From assembly GCA_963729995.1 (NCBI GenBank), contig CAVSPF010000003.1, positions 1,426,001-1,490,000 of the forward strand: a stretch of DNA of 64,000 bases, given 5' to 3'. Origin of the DNA: VRUE01 sp963729995. Its GTDB lineage: Bacteria > Actinomycetota > Thermoleophilia > Solirubrobacterales > 70-9. Positions 40,843 to 48,687 of the stretch are shown here, one piece after another (the stretch's first letter is position 1; each line of letters starts with the position of its first letter). Both the position numbers and the translations under genes were made by a program. The notes beneath the pieces were generated by a model. It ran no database searches. It saw only the letters and a program-made list of their open reading frames with translations, and was not told where the DNA came from.

Positions 40843-41568
40843 TCAGCCACCGTAGGGGAGGCCTGAGCCGCTGCGCTGCCACACCACCTGTCCCTCGCCC
40901 TCGACGCGGGAACGACCCTCGATGTCGTCCCACTCGTGCAGCATCCGCTTCAGACGAGCGACTGCCTCGGGCGGGTGGCCCGCGACGCCCGCCGCCAGCT
41001 CGAGCGCCGCCGCCTCGGTCGCGGCGGCTGGGGCGACCCGGTTGACCAGCCCCAGGCGCAGTGCCTCCTGGGCATCGACCGTCCGTGAGGAGAGCAGCAG
41101 GTACTTGGCGGTGGCCAGGCCACAGAGAGTCACCAGGCGAGCGGGGCCGACCGGGACGCCGAGCGCGGCCCCGGGGAAGCGCATCCGCAGGTTGGAACCG
41201 GCAATCCGCATGTCGCAGCCAATGGCAATCTCCGCTCCGCCCCCCACGACATCCCCGTGGCAGGCGGCGATCGTCGGCTTTGGAAAACCGACGATCGCGT
41301 CGTAGAGGTCGGCGAAGAGCTGCATGCGGCGGACCCTGCCCTCCTTGTCGAGCTCCTCCTTGACGTCCGCTCCAGCCGAGAGTCCCATGTGATCGGTGGA
41401 GCTGATGACGAGCACGCGCACGCTTTCGTCGGCGCGGGCCACCGCGAGGTGCTCGAGCATCTCGACCAGCATCTGGGTGTCGATCGCGTTCCGAGCCTCG
41501 GGCCGCTGCAACCGCAGCGCTGCCACACCGCGATCGTCCACCTCGTAGCCGGTCCGCTCAACGCTCAT
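40843..41568 (-). CDS. Enoyl-CoA hydratase/isomerase family protein
   Basis: A 241-residue crotonase-fold protein: RLQRPEARNAIDTQML, the oxyanion motif GLSAGADVKEE, HGDVVGGGAEIAIGCDMRIA, and LGVPVGPARLVTLCG. The first catalytic Glu is replaced in the region GGGAEIAIG / VGPARL by the usual positions, so hydratase or isomerase action is plausible but substrate is open. Its start overlaps the pth stop by 11 bp. Confidence 0.88.
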   Translation of the reverse strand: MSVERTGYEVDDRGVAALRLQRPEARNAIDTQMLVEMLEHLAVARADESVRVLVISSTDHMGLSAGADVKEELDKEGRVRRMQLFADLYDAIVGFPKPTIAACHGDVVGGGAEIAIGCDMRIAGSNLRMRFPGAALGVPVGPARLVTLCGLATAKYLLLSSRTVDAQEALRLGLVNRVAPAAATEAAALELAAGVAGHPPEAVARLKRMLHEWDDIEGRSRVEGEGQVVWQRSGSGLPYGG

Positions 41569-42166
41569 GGCTGGAACCTAGCTCCTCCACCAGGTGCTCG
41601 GCCGCGTCCGCGGCCCGGATGACCAGCGCCGCCACCTCCTCGCGCGACTCGCGGAAGCGCGACAGCACATAGGACGCGACAACGTCGGGGTCCGTCGACC
41701 GAGGGCGTCCCACGCCGACCCGGACCCGCCAGAACTCCGCGCTGCCGAAACCCCGTTTGAGGCTCTTGAGGCCGTTGTGGCCAGCCAGACCGCCACCGAG
41801 GCGGGTCTGGACCTCGCCGAACGGCAGGTCGATCTCGTCATGCACCACCACGACCCGGTCCAGCGGCACCTTCAGCGAGCCGCGCGCCGGGCCGGCGGAG
41901 TCACCCGAGGCGTTCATGTAGGTCTGCGGCAGCAGAACCGCCACGCGGGGCCCGCCGGGTCCCGTGCGCCCCTCTGCGATCAGGCCGCCGAAGCGCCGCT
42001 TCGCACCCGGAAGCCCCCAGCGCCGCGACAGCTCCGCGGCAACCTCGAAGCCGACGTTGTGCCGGGTGCTGGCATGACGCCCGCCGGGATTGCCCAGCCC
42101 GACGACCAGGATGCGGTCGCCCTTCTCGCGCTCGCCGCGATTGGCACGGCGGCGAAAGATCGGCAG
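41558..42166 (-). CDS. pth: Peptidyl-tRNA hydrolase, non-canonical start codon
   Basis: A full-length Pth (200-202 residues): LVVGLGNPGGRHASTRHNVG carries the catalytic Asn and His, LLPQTYMNASGDS and VVVHDEIDLPFGEVQTRLGG supply the rest, followed by GLKSLKRGFGSAEFWRVRVG. It recycles peptidyl-tRNAs. Between the in-frame rplY stop (42170) and LVVGLGNPG no ATG, GTG or TTG exists. CTG 42166 has GGGGAG 6 nt upstream and is proposed; ATC 42160 (giving (M)FRRRANRGEREKG) is the alternative. The internal GTG at 41944 would remove the active site. Confidence 0.9.
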   Translation of the reverse strand: MPIFRRRANRGEREKGDRILVVGLGNPGGRHASTRHNVGFEVAAELSRRWGLPGAKRRFGGLIAEGRTGPGGPRVAVLLPQTYMNASGDSAGPARGSLKVPLDRVVVVHDEIDLPFGEVQTRLGGGLAGHNGLKSLKRGFGSAEFWRVRVGVGRPRSTDPDVVASYVLSRFRESREEVAALVIRAADAAEHLVEELGSSHER

Positions 42167-42169
42167 CGG

Positions 42170-42865
42170 CTACTCCCCGCCGGACTCGCCCGACTCGCCG
42201 CCCTGGCCCTCCTCGGCGCCCTCCTCGGCGGCTGCTGCCTCGCCCTCCTCGCCGACCAGCTCGGTCTCCTCCTCGACAGCGGATACCGGCTCCTCTTCAA
42301 CACGGGGCGGCGAAAGCGTCGCGATCGTGACCTCGTCCGGATCGTCGGCGACCAGCTTCACCCCCTCGGGCACGGTGAGCGCCGAGAGCTGGAGCGTGTC
42401 GTTGATCTGCATCTCGGAGACGTCGGCGACGATCCGCTCGGGAATATCGGTGGGAAGAGCCTCAACGGTGACCTCGCGGGTTACGTGCTCGAGGACGCCG
42501 CCCCCCTTGACCCCAGGCGCGACCTCGGCGCCCTCCAACTCAACCGCGACATCCGCCTGAATTGCCTCATCGAGCCTGACCTCCTGAAGGTCGATGTGCT
42601 GGAGGCCGCCGCGCACGGGATGCAGCTGCTGCTCCTTGACCACGACGGGCACCGTCTCGGCTCCTTCGAGCTCGAGGTCGAACAGCGCATGGCCGCCCGC
42701 CAGCACCGCCCGCACGTTTCTCTCGGCAACCTGGAACGGACGCGCCTCCGCACCCCCGCCGTAGACGACGCCCGGCACCAGGCCCTCGCGTCGCAGGCGT
42801 CGAGAATGCCGCGAGCCGAACTCCGCACGGGGAGCTACCTTCAGCGTTTCGCGTCCACTGGCCAT
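42170..42865 (-). CDS. rplY: 50S ribosomal protein L25 (Ctc form)
   Basis: A 231-residue L25 with the N-terminal 5S-rRNA-binding domain (APRAEFGSRHSRRLRREGLV, PGVVYGGGAEARPFQV) and the TL5/Ctc C-terminal domain (FRRSGSMRQ-free frame: HIDLQEVRLDEAIQADVAVE, TVEALPTDIPERIVADVSEM), ending in an acidic Glu/Gly tail. It stabilises the central protuberance of the 50S subunit. It is the first gene of the rplY-pth-enoyl-CoA hydratase series, as rplY-pth in many bacteria. Confidence 0.95.
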   Translation of the reverse strand: MASGRETLKVAPRAEFGSRHSRRLRREGLVPGVVYGGGAEARPFQVAERNVRAVLAGGHALFDLELEGAETVPVVVKEQQLHPVRGGLQHIDLQEVRLDEAIQADVAVELEGAEVAPGVKGGGVLEHVTREVTVEALPTDIPERIVADVSEMQINDTLQLSALTVPEGVKLVADDPDEVTIATLSPPRVEEEPVSAVEEETELVGEEGEAAAAEEGAEEGQGGESGESGGE

Positions 42866-42911
42866 CGGACGGGAGAGAATAGAGAAAGAGAGCGTGTGAC
42901 AACCTTCCAGC

Positions 42912-44348
42912 GTGGCCGGCGACGCGAAGATCCCGAAGGGTCGGGTCCGACGCTCGGCGAAGCTGGGCTCGATCGTCGGCGTGCAGGGTGCCCGCTATGC
43001 GGGAACCAAGGCGACCAATGTCGCCCGCTCCGAGGAGGGCGGCAGGGAAAAGCTCGAGCAGCGCCACCTCGAGACCGCGATGAAGATGGTCGGCGCCCTC
43101 GGCCAGATGAAGGGCGCAGCGATGAAGCTGGGCCAATTCGCCTCCTTCATCGACACCGAGTTCATTCCCGAGGAGTACCGCGAGATCTACCAGGAGCAGC
43201 TGGCGAAGCTGCGCACCTCGGCGCCGCCGATGCCCTGGGAGAGGGTCAAGGGCGTGCTGGACGAGGAGTACGACGGCGAACCCGTTTCGGAGCTGTTCGC
43301 CGACTTCGAGCAGGAGGCCTTCGCCGCGGCCTCGATCGGCCAGGTGCACCGCGCCGAGCTGCTTGACGGACGCCGCGTCGCGGTGAAGATCCAGTACCCG
43401 GGGATCGCCGAGGCCGTGGACGCCGACCTGCGCAACGCTGGGACCCTGGTCCGTCTCGCCCGCGCCCTCGCCCCGGGGCTCGACGCGAAAGCGATCGCCA
43501 GCGAGCTTCGGGAGCGCGTGATGGAGGAGCTCGACTACGAGTACGAGGCGCAGAACCAGCGCAGCTTCTCCCGCGCCTACCGCGACCACCCGTTCATCTA
43601 CGTGCCCGAAGTGATCACCCGGCTCTCGCGCCGCCGCGTCCTGGTCACCGAGCTGGTCGAGGGAATGGGGTTCGAGCAGATCAAGGAGCTGCCACACGAG
43701 GAGCGCAGCCGTTTCGGAGAGATCGTCTTCCGGGGCAGCTTCGGCTCGATCTACCACCTCCAGCACTTCAACGCGGACCCCCACCCCGGCAACTACATCC
43801 TGATGGCCGATGGCCATGTCGCCTTCCTCGACTTCGGGATGACCAAGAAGCTCGACCGCGAGCAGATCCTGCTCGAGCAGCGGGCCTTCGACGCCGCCTC
43901 CCGTGACGACCCGGAGGCCTTCCGCGAGGCGCTGCACGACCTCGGCTTCGTCAAGAACCCCTCCAAGCTCGACGCCGAGCGACTGCTGGAGCACATGCGG
44001 GCGGTGGGCGGCTGGTTCGTGATGGAGGATCGTGAGCTGGAAATCACCCCGAAGCGGGTGATGAAGATCATCGAGTCGACCAACGACCCGCGCTCGGAGT
44101 ACTTCGACCTGATGCGGCGCGAGTCGATCCCGGCTGACGAGCTGATGGGGCGGCGGATGGAAATCGGCGTCGTCGCGGTGCTGGGCCAGCTCCGCGCCAA
44201 GCGCAACTGGCACCGGATCGCGCGCGAGTGGATCTATGCAGACCCGCCCGCGACCGAGCTGGGCGCGCAGGAGTGGGAGTACTTCGAGGGAAGGGGCGTG
44301 ATGCAGACCCCGATTGTCGAGCGGTCGCTGGAAGGAGATCAGCGATGA
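42912..44348 (+). CDS. ABC1/UbiB-family atypical kinase
   Basis: A 478-residue UbiB/AarF/COQ8-type kinase. The N-terminal KxGQ motif is AAMKLGQFAS. The Ala-rich loop AAASIGQVHRAEL and lysine in VAVKIQYPG follow, then the catalytic HFNADPHPGNYIL and metal motif VAFLDFGMTKK. No C-terminal membrane segments are obvious. Homologues support isoprenoid-lipid metabolism; actinobacteria use menaquinone, so the ubiquinone role does not transfer directly. It starts at GTG and is divergent from rplY. Confidence 0.9.
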   Translation: MAGDAKIPKGRVRRSAKLGSIVGVQGARYAGTKATNVARSEEGGREKLEQRHLETAMKMVGALGQMKGAAMKLGQFASFIDTEFIPEEYREIYQEQLAKLRTSAPPMPWERVKGVLDEEYDGEPVSELFADFEQEAFAAASIGQVHRAELLDGRRVAVKIQYPGIAEAVDADLRNAGTLVRLARALAPGLDAKAIASELRERVMEELDYEYEAQNQRSFSRAYRDHPFIYVPEVITRLSRRRVLVTELVEGMGFEQIKELPHEERSRFGEIVFRGSFGSIYHLQHFNADPHPGNYILMADGHVAFLDFGMTKKLDREQILLEQRAFDAASRDDPEAFREALHDLGFVKNPSKLDAERLLEHMRAVGGWFVMEDRELEITPKRVMKIIESTNDPRSEYFDLMRRESIPADELMGRRMEIGVVAVLGQLRAKRNWHRIAREWIYADPPATELGAQEWEYFEGRGVMQTPIVERSLEGDQR

Positions 44349-44351
44349 GCA

Positions 44352-44371
44352 GGATCAGGCGAGGCTGATCC
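44352..44371. terminator. Hairpin between convergent UbiB-like and GDPD genes
   Basis: GGATCAG (44352-44358) pairs with CTGATCC (44365-44371) across a 6 nt loop. It lies at the junction of two convergent genes, where a bidirectional stop is expected. There is no T-run. Confidence 0.45.
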
Positions 44372-44381
44372 GCTTCCCCGT

Positions 44382-45107
44382 CTACGGCTCGATCGAGGCG
44401 AAGAGGCGGGGGTCATTGGAACAGAGGCCGGTGACACCGGCCTCGATGAGCTTGTTCATACGCGGCAGGTCGTCGACCGTCCACGCGATCAACTCGACGC
44501 CGGCGGCCCGGGTCGCGCGGGAAAGGCGAGGGCTGACGACCTGGTGGTAGACCCACATCGACTCGACGCCCATCCGGGGAAGCGCGCGAGCCGCGATTCC
44601 CGGCAGGCGCCGCCGCATCGCGACCAGAGTCGCGAGCATCGGCCCCCTCGCCCAGCGCTTCGAGGCCCAGTCCCTGCTCACCTTGGGATACGTCCAGCCG
44701 CGTCGCAGCCCCGGCTCCAGCTCGCGGATCCGGGCAAGGCTCGACAGCTCCATCGTCGAAACCATCGTCCGTGCGAGCAGCTCGCGCTCCCGCAGGGCGG
44801 CGACGATCTCCTCCTCGCGCCCCGGCAGCTTGATGTCGAGATCGACCTCGACATCGCCGAGCGGGACCCGCGTGAACGCGTCAAGCGCCTCGTTGAGCGT
44901 GAGCGGATTGCGCCGTTCGGCATCGTGCCAGTCATGGGCGACCACCAGCGGCGATCGCTCCGCGGCCGGTATCCCCGGATGCCCGTCCCGCGTCCACAGC
45001 ACATCGATCTCGACGACGTCGACCCCGACCTCGACGGCCGCCTCGAAACTCTCGATCGTGTTGCCGGGGTGGATCGAGTCCGCCCCCTTGTGCCCGACTC
45101 GGATCAT
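44382..45107 (-). CDS. Glycerophosphodiester phosphodiesterase family protein
   Basis: A 241-residue TIM-barrel GDPD: GHKGADSIHPGNTIESFEAA, VDVVEIDVLWTRDGH with the metal-binding Glu and Asp, LVVAHDWHD with the catalytic His, and a C-terminal AWTVDDLPRMNKLIEAGVTG. The usual HRGA...PENT reads HKGA...PGNT, a variant seen in actinobacterial members. It cleaves glycerophosphodiesters to glycerol 3-phosphate and an alcohol. The frame is open to 45314, but ATG 45107 gives the family start. Confidence 0.9.
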   Translation of the reverse strand: MIRVGHKGADSIHPGNTIESFEAAVEVGVDVVEIDVLWTRDGHPGIPAAERSPLVVAHDWHDAERRNPLTLNEALDAFTRVPLGDVEVDLDIKLPGREEEIVAALRERELLARTMVSTMELSSLARIRELEPGLRRGWTYPKVSRDWASKRWARGPMLATLVAMRRRLPGIAARALPRMGVESMWVYHQVVSPRLSRATRAAGVELIAWTVDDLPRMNKLIEAGVTGLCSNDPRLFASIEP

Positions 45108-45138
45108 CCCCCGATTGTGACCGGCGGCGAGGACCGGC

Positions 45139-46173
45139 TCAGAACAGCTGGTTCTCGCCCGCGAAGATCTCCGATACCGAGTCGTCGGTGAAGATACGGC
45201 GGATCGAGTCGGCGAACGTGCCGGCGGTGGAGAGCAGGAGGATGTTGTCGGGAGCGCCGGGGCGCAGGGGGATCGTGTCGGTGACGACGATCCGCTCGAT
45301 CCCCGAGCTCTCATATGCGAGCCGTTCGTAGGCGGGGCCCGAGAAGACGCCGTGCGTCGCGCAGGCGATCACCCGCGCCGCGCCCTCGTCGAGCACGGTC
45401 TGCGCGGCGGCGCAGAGCGTCCCGGCGGTGTCGATCATGTCGTCGACCAGCACGGCGGTCTTGCCCTTCACGTCACCTACCACGTAGCCGATCTCCGCCA
45501 CCTGCTGGGCGGGACGCTCCTTCTCCATCACCGCCCAGTGCGTGCCAAGCCGGCGAGCGAAGTTGCGCGCCGTCTTGACGCGGCCGGCGTCGGGGGAAAC
45601 GATCACCAGCTCCTCGCGCAGTTCCTGGTCGGCGAACCACTGGGTCAGCATCGGCATCGCGGTCATGTGGTCGACCGGGACGTGGAAGAAGCCCTGCACC
45701 TGGCCGGCGTGCAGGTCCATCGTGAGGACGCGGTCGACGCCCACGCCCTCCAGGCATTTGGCGACGATGCGGGCAGAGATCGGCTCCCGCGGCGCCGACT
45801 TCTTGTCCTGGCGCGCGTAGCCGTACCAGGGCATCACGGCGATGATGCGGTGCGCGGAGGCGCCCTGCGCCGCGTCGATCATCGTCAGCAGCTCGACCAG
45901 CGAATCATTGGGGGTCATCTCGCTCTGCTCGTTCCCACAGGTCGACTGGATCAGGAAGACGTCGGCGCCGCGAATCGACTCCTCGTAGCGGCAGTAGACC
46001 TCGCCGTTGGCGAAGGTCTTCAGGGTCACCTGGCCGAGGTCGAGCTCGAGCTTGCCGGCCACTTTGGCGGCCAGCTCCATCGAGCTGCGACCGCCGAAGA
46101 GCATCATCCGCTTCGAGTAGTCGTGCCGGAAGGCGGTGGGCGCCGCCTCGGGGCGCTGCTCGATCGTGCTCAC
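45139..46173 (-). CDS. prs: Ribose-phosphate pyrophosphokinase
   Basis: A 344-residue PRPP synthetase with an N-terminal extension of about 20 residues. Motifs: LKTFANGEVYCRYEESIRG, ADVFLIQSTCG, the ATP flexible loop MPWYGYARQDKKSAPREPIS, and the PRPP loop VLVDDMIDTAGTL. It makes PRPP for nucleotides, His and Trp. Its start overlaps glmU by 4 bp, the standard glmU-prs operon. Confidence 0.96.
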   Translation of the reverse strand: MSTIEQRPEAAPTAFRHDYSKRMMLFGGRSSMELAAKVAGKLELDLGQVTLKTFANGEVYCRYEESIRGADVFLIQSTCGNEQSEMTPNDSLVELLTMIDAAQGASAHRIIAVMPWYGYARQDKKSAPREPISARIVAKCLEGVGVDRVLTMDLHAGQVQGFFHVPVDHMTAMPMLTQWFADQELREELVIVSPDAGRVKTARNFARRLGTHWAVMEKERPAQQVAEIGYVVGDVKGKTAVLVDDMIDTAGTLCAAAQTVLDEGAARVIACATHGVFSGPAYERLAYESSGIERIVVTDTIPLRPGAPDNILLLSTAGTFADSIRRIFTDDSVSEIFAGENQLF

Positions 46174-47567
46174 GGCTTGTCCTCCGGTATCTCGGCGGCC
46201 TTGCGCTCCGCGTAGCCCTCGATGTTCCGCTGCTCGTTCTCGCTCACCGCAAGTGCCCCCTTGGGAACGTCTTCCTTGATCACCGCTCCAGCGCCAGTGT
46301 AGGCGGCGTCCCCGACTTCTACCGGGGCGATCAGCATCGTGTCAACGCCGATCCGGGCGTTGTCGCCGATCACCGTCCGGTGCTTGCGGAATCCGTCGTA
46401 GTTCGCGGTGATGGTGCCGGCGCCGAGGTTGCTGCCCGCGCCCACCTCAGCGTCGCCGACATAGGCGAGGTGCGGGACCTTGGCCCCCTCGCCGATCCGC
46501 GAGTTCTTGATCTCGACGAAGGTGCCTGCCTTGGCGCCGCGCTGCAGGGATGCGCCCGGGCGAAGGTAGGCGAACGGGCCGACATTGCAACCGTCGAGCA
46601 CCTCGCACTCGACGAGGTAGGAGTGCCGCACGGTGACGCCCGCGCCGAGCCTGGCGTCGATCAGCGTGGTCAGTGGGCCGACGACCGAGCTGGGGCCGAT
46701 CTCGGTCTGGGCGCGCAGGCTCGTGCCCGGTTCGATCCGGGCGTCGGCGGCGATCCTCACATTGGCGTCGACCCAGGTCGACGCCGGATCGACAATCGTC
46801 ACACCGGCAAGCATGTGGCGCGTGAGTATCCGGCGGCGGGCCTCGGCCTCCGCCTGCGCCAGCTCCACGCGGGTGTTGACGCCGAGCATCACTGTGTCGT
46901 CTGGGGCGGTGTGCGCCGCGACCCGAAGGCCCGCTTCCCGCATCAGCGGCAGCACGTCGCCGAGGTAGTACTCGCCCTGGGCGTTGTCGTTGCCGATCCG
47001 CTCCAGGGCCTCCGCCAGCGGGCCCGCCGCAAAGGCATAGGTGCCCGCGTTGACCTCCCGGATCGCCAGCTCCTCGGGCGTGGCATCGCCCGGCGCCTTG
47101 GCCTCGACGATGCGGGCGAGGCCGCCGGCCTCGTCGCGAACGACGCGCCCGAAGCTGCCGGGGTCCTCCAGCACGGCCGTCATGACCGTCGCTGCGGCAC
47201 CGGCCTCGCGGTGGGCCGCAAGGAGCCCGGCGATGGTCTCCGCAGAGATCAGCGGGTGGTCGCCGGAGAGGACGACGACTGTCTCGGAGCCGCGGATCAA
47301 ATCGAGCGCCGCGCGCACCGCGCCACCGGTGCCGTCTGACTCGGGCTGGGGCACGACCTCGACTCCCTCGGGCAGGCCGGGGGCAATGTCGCGCTCCGGC
47401 GAGACGATTGCCGCCACCCGGGTGGCGCCAGCCTCACGCGCGGCGAGGATCGGCCAGGCGACCAGCGGCCGGCCGCAGACGGGATGCAGCATCTTCGGCA
47501 GCGAGGAGCGCATGCGCGTGCCCTCGCCCGCCGCCATGACGAGCACTAGGGGGGAGCTCACCCGCAA
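46170..47567 (-). CDS. glmU: Bifunctional GlcNAc-1-P uridylyltransferase / GlcN-1-P acetyltransferase
   Basis: A 465-residue GlmU. The N-terminal uridylyltransferase has LVMAAGEGTRMRSSLPKML and TVVVLSGDHPLIS. The C-terminal left-handed beta helix has EIKNSRIGEGAKVPHLAYVG and GTITANYDGFRKHRTVIGD, with the acetyl-CoA site near IAPVEVGDAAYTGAGAVI. It makes UDP-GlcNAc for cell wall. It is upstream of prs with 4 bp overlap. A 120 bp composite hairpin (E3) ends 14 bp before its start. Confidence 0.96.
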   Translation of the reverse strand: MRVSSPLVLVMAAGEGTRMRSSLPKMLHPVCGRPLVAWPILAAREAGATRVAAIVSPERDIAPGLPEGVEVVPQPESDGTGGAVRAALDLIRGSETVVVLSGDHPLISAETIAGLLAAHREAGAAATVMTAVLEDPGSFGRVVRDEAGGLARIVEAKAPGDATPEELAIREVNAGTYAFAAGPLAEALERIGNDNAQGEYYLGDVLPLMREAGLRVAAHTAPDDTVMLGVNTRVELAQAEAEARRRILTRHMLAGVTIVDPASTWVDANVRIAADARIEPGTSLRAQTEIGPSSVVGPLTTLIDARLGAGVTVRHSYLVECEVLDGCNVGPFAYLRPGASLQRGAKAGTFVEIKNSRIGEGAKVPHLAYVGDAEVGAGSNLGAGTITANYDGFRKHRTVIGDNARIGVDTMLIAPVEVGDAAYTGAGAVIKEDVPKGALAVSENEQRNIEGYAERKAAEIPEDKP

Positions 47568-47581
47568 ATCGTAGTGCGCGG

Positions 47582-47701
47582 GGAGAGAGGATGGGGCACC
47601 CTTCCGCTTGCTGGGTTTTCGCCACCAGCGCCTACGTCGCTCGCGGACTGGCGGGGCGAAAACAGGACGCCGCGCGCTCCAGGGTGCCCCATCCTCTCTC
47701 C
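47582..47701. repeat. Composite hairpin element E3, between hdeD-like gene and glmU
   Basis: Outer arms 47582-47602 and 47681-47701 are perfectly complementary over 21 bp. Inner arms GTTTTCGCC (47615-47623) and GGCGAAAAC (47655-47663) form a 9 bp stem. Distances from outer end to inner arm are 33 bp on the left and 38 bp on the right, close to E2 (31 and 36) and E4 (29 and 34). Confidence 0.85.
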
Positions 47702-47744
47702 AGCTCGGTCGCGACTGACGCGTCTGGGGTTGAGCAGCGTCAGG

Positions 47745-48314
47745 TCAGCTGCGGGCCAGATCCCTGCCTAAGAAGGCTACGGAGGCGAGGGTCCAGCCGG
47801 CGAAGATCAGGTCGATCCCGACCAGCAGGCCGATCGCCCAGTCGGCGGAGCTCGGGAGCTCAGCCAGCACGAGGATGCCGATCAGCAGCCCCGCGACGCC
47901 GCTGAGGCCAACCAGGCCGGCATTGGGCTTGCCGTGATCGGCAAAGGCGACGGCGATCCGAGTCACCCCCATGAAGAGGAAGTAGATGCCGAGGACGAGA
48001 GTCAGCGTGAGGGTGCCGTTATGGGGCTCGACCACCAGCCAGAGCCCGACGACGAAGGTCAGGAACGCCCACAGCAGCCGCAACACCACGGTCCCGATCG
48101 AGTGGGCGGTGAACGCACCGGCGACCAGGAAGGCACCGACGATCATCAGGATCCAGCCGATGAAGATCGCCGTGCCGACCGATGCGACCGCCGGCACGAC
48201 TATCGCGACGCAGCCGACGAGGATCGCCAGCACCCCGACTGTCATCAGCCCCTTCCAGCTGCGGGCCAGGCCTTCGCGAACCTCCGGGTCGAGCGGCACT
48301 CCGCCCATCTCCAT
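47745..48314 (-). CDS. HdeD-family (DUF308) membrane protein
   Basis: A 189-residue protein with six regularly spaced hydrophobic segments (for example LMTVGVLAILVGCVAIVVPA, AIFIGWILMIVGAFLVAGAF, WAIGLLVGIDLIFAGWTLAS). The repeating hairpin pattern is that of HdeD, an E. coli acid-resistance membrane protein. Function in actinobacteria is not known. It is transcribed toward glmU with E3 between them. Confidence 0.88.
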   Translation of the reverse strand: MEMGGVPLDPEVREGLARSWKGLMTVGVLAILVGCVAIVVPAVASVGTAIFIGWILMIVGAFLVAGAFTAHSIGTVVLRLLWAFLTFVVGLWLVVEPHNGTLTLTLVLGIYFLFMGVTRIAVAFADHGKPNAGLVGLSGVAGLLIGILVLAELPSSADWAIGLLVGIDLIFAGWTLASVAFLGRDLARS

Positions 48315-48489
48315 GCAACGACCCTATGCCCCCGCCCATCCGCAAATCAACCCCGAGGGCCGGAGAAAGCCCATGCCCCAGCCCATTCTCAAATCGCTCA
48401 ATCGCCCGAGCGACCGAGCGGTCAAGTCGAGCAGGCCCTGGGCGCAATACTCACCAATAGTTCAGCGCCGGCCGCTAGGCTCGGGCCAG

Positions 48490-48562
48490 TCCGGGGTGGT
48501 GTAATCGGCTAGCACGCCAGGTTTTGGTCCTGGAAGCGGGGGTTCGAGCCCTCCCCCCGGAG
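48490..48562 (+). tRNA. tRNA-Gln (TTG)
   Basis: A 73 nt cloverleaf. The acceptor TCCGGGG pairs with CCCCGGA, the anticodon stem CCAGG/CCTGG encloses TTTTGGT with anticodon TTG, and the T-arm is GGGGGTTCGAGCCCTCC with one G:T pair. Discriminator is G; CCA is not encoded. Confidence 0.95.
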
Positions 48563-48584
48563 TCAAGACGGAATTGGCTTCCGC

Positions 48585-48619
48585 TGCTCTTTATGTACCT
48601 ATTGCGTTCATAAGGAGCA
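48585..48619. repeat. Imperfect palindrome related to the P repeats, copy P4
   Basis: TGCTCTTTATG (48585-48595) pairs with CATAAGGAGCA (48609-48619) with one wobble. The ends match those of P1-P3, but the core differs. It sits 22 bp after tRNA-Gln, before the convergent DUF559 gene. Confidence 0.5.
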
Positions 48620-48687
48620 TCGCGGCGGGAGCAACGTTGGTTGGAGTACACAGTGAGTCCGTGGCAGATTCAAGGCCGCACAGACCG

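Noticed and set aside
37303..40866. A 1187-codon open frame on the plus strand, the longest open frame in the window
   Set aside because: It is antisense to mfd, which has all expected motifs. The translation is low-complexity and typical of a shadow frame in GC-rich DNA.
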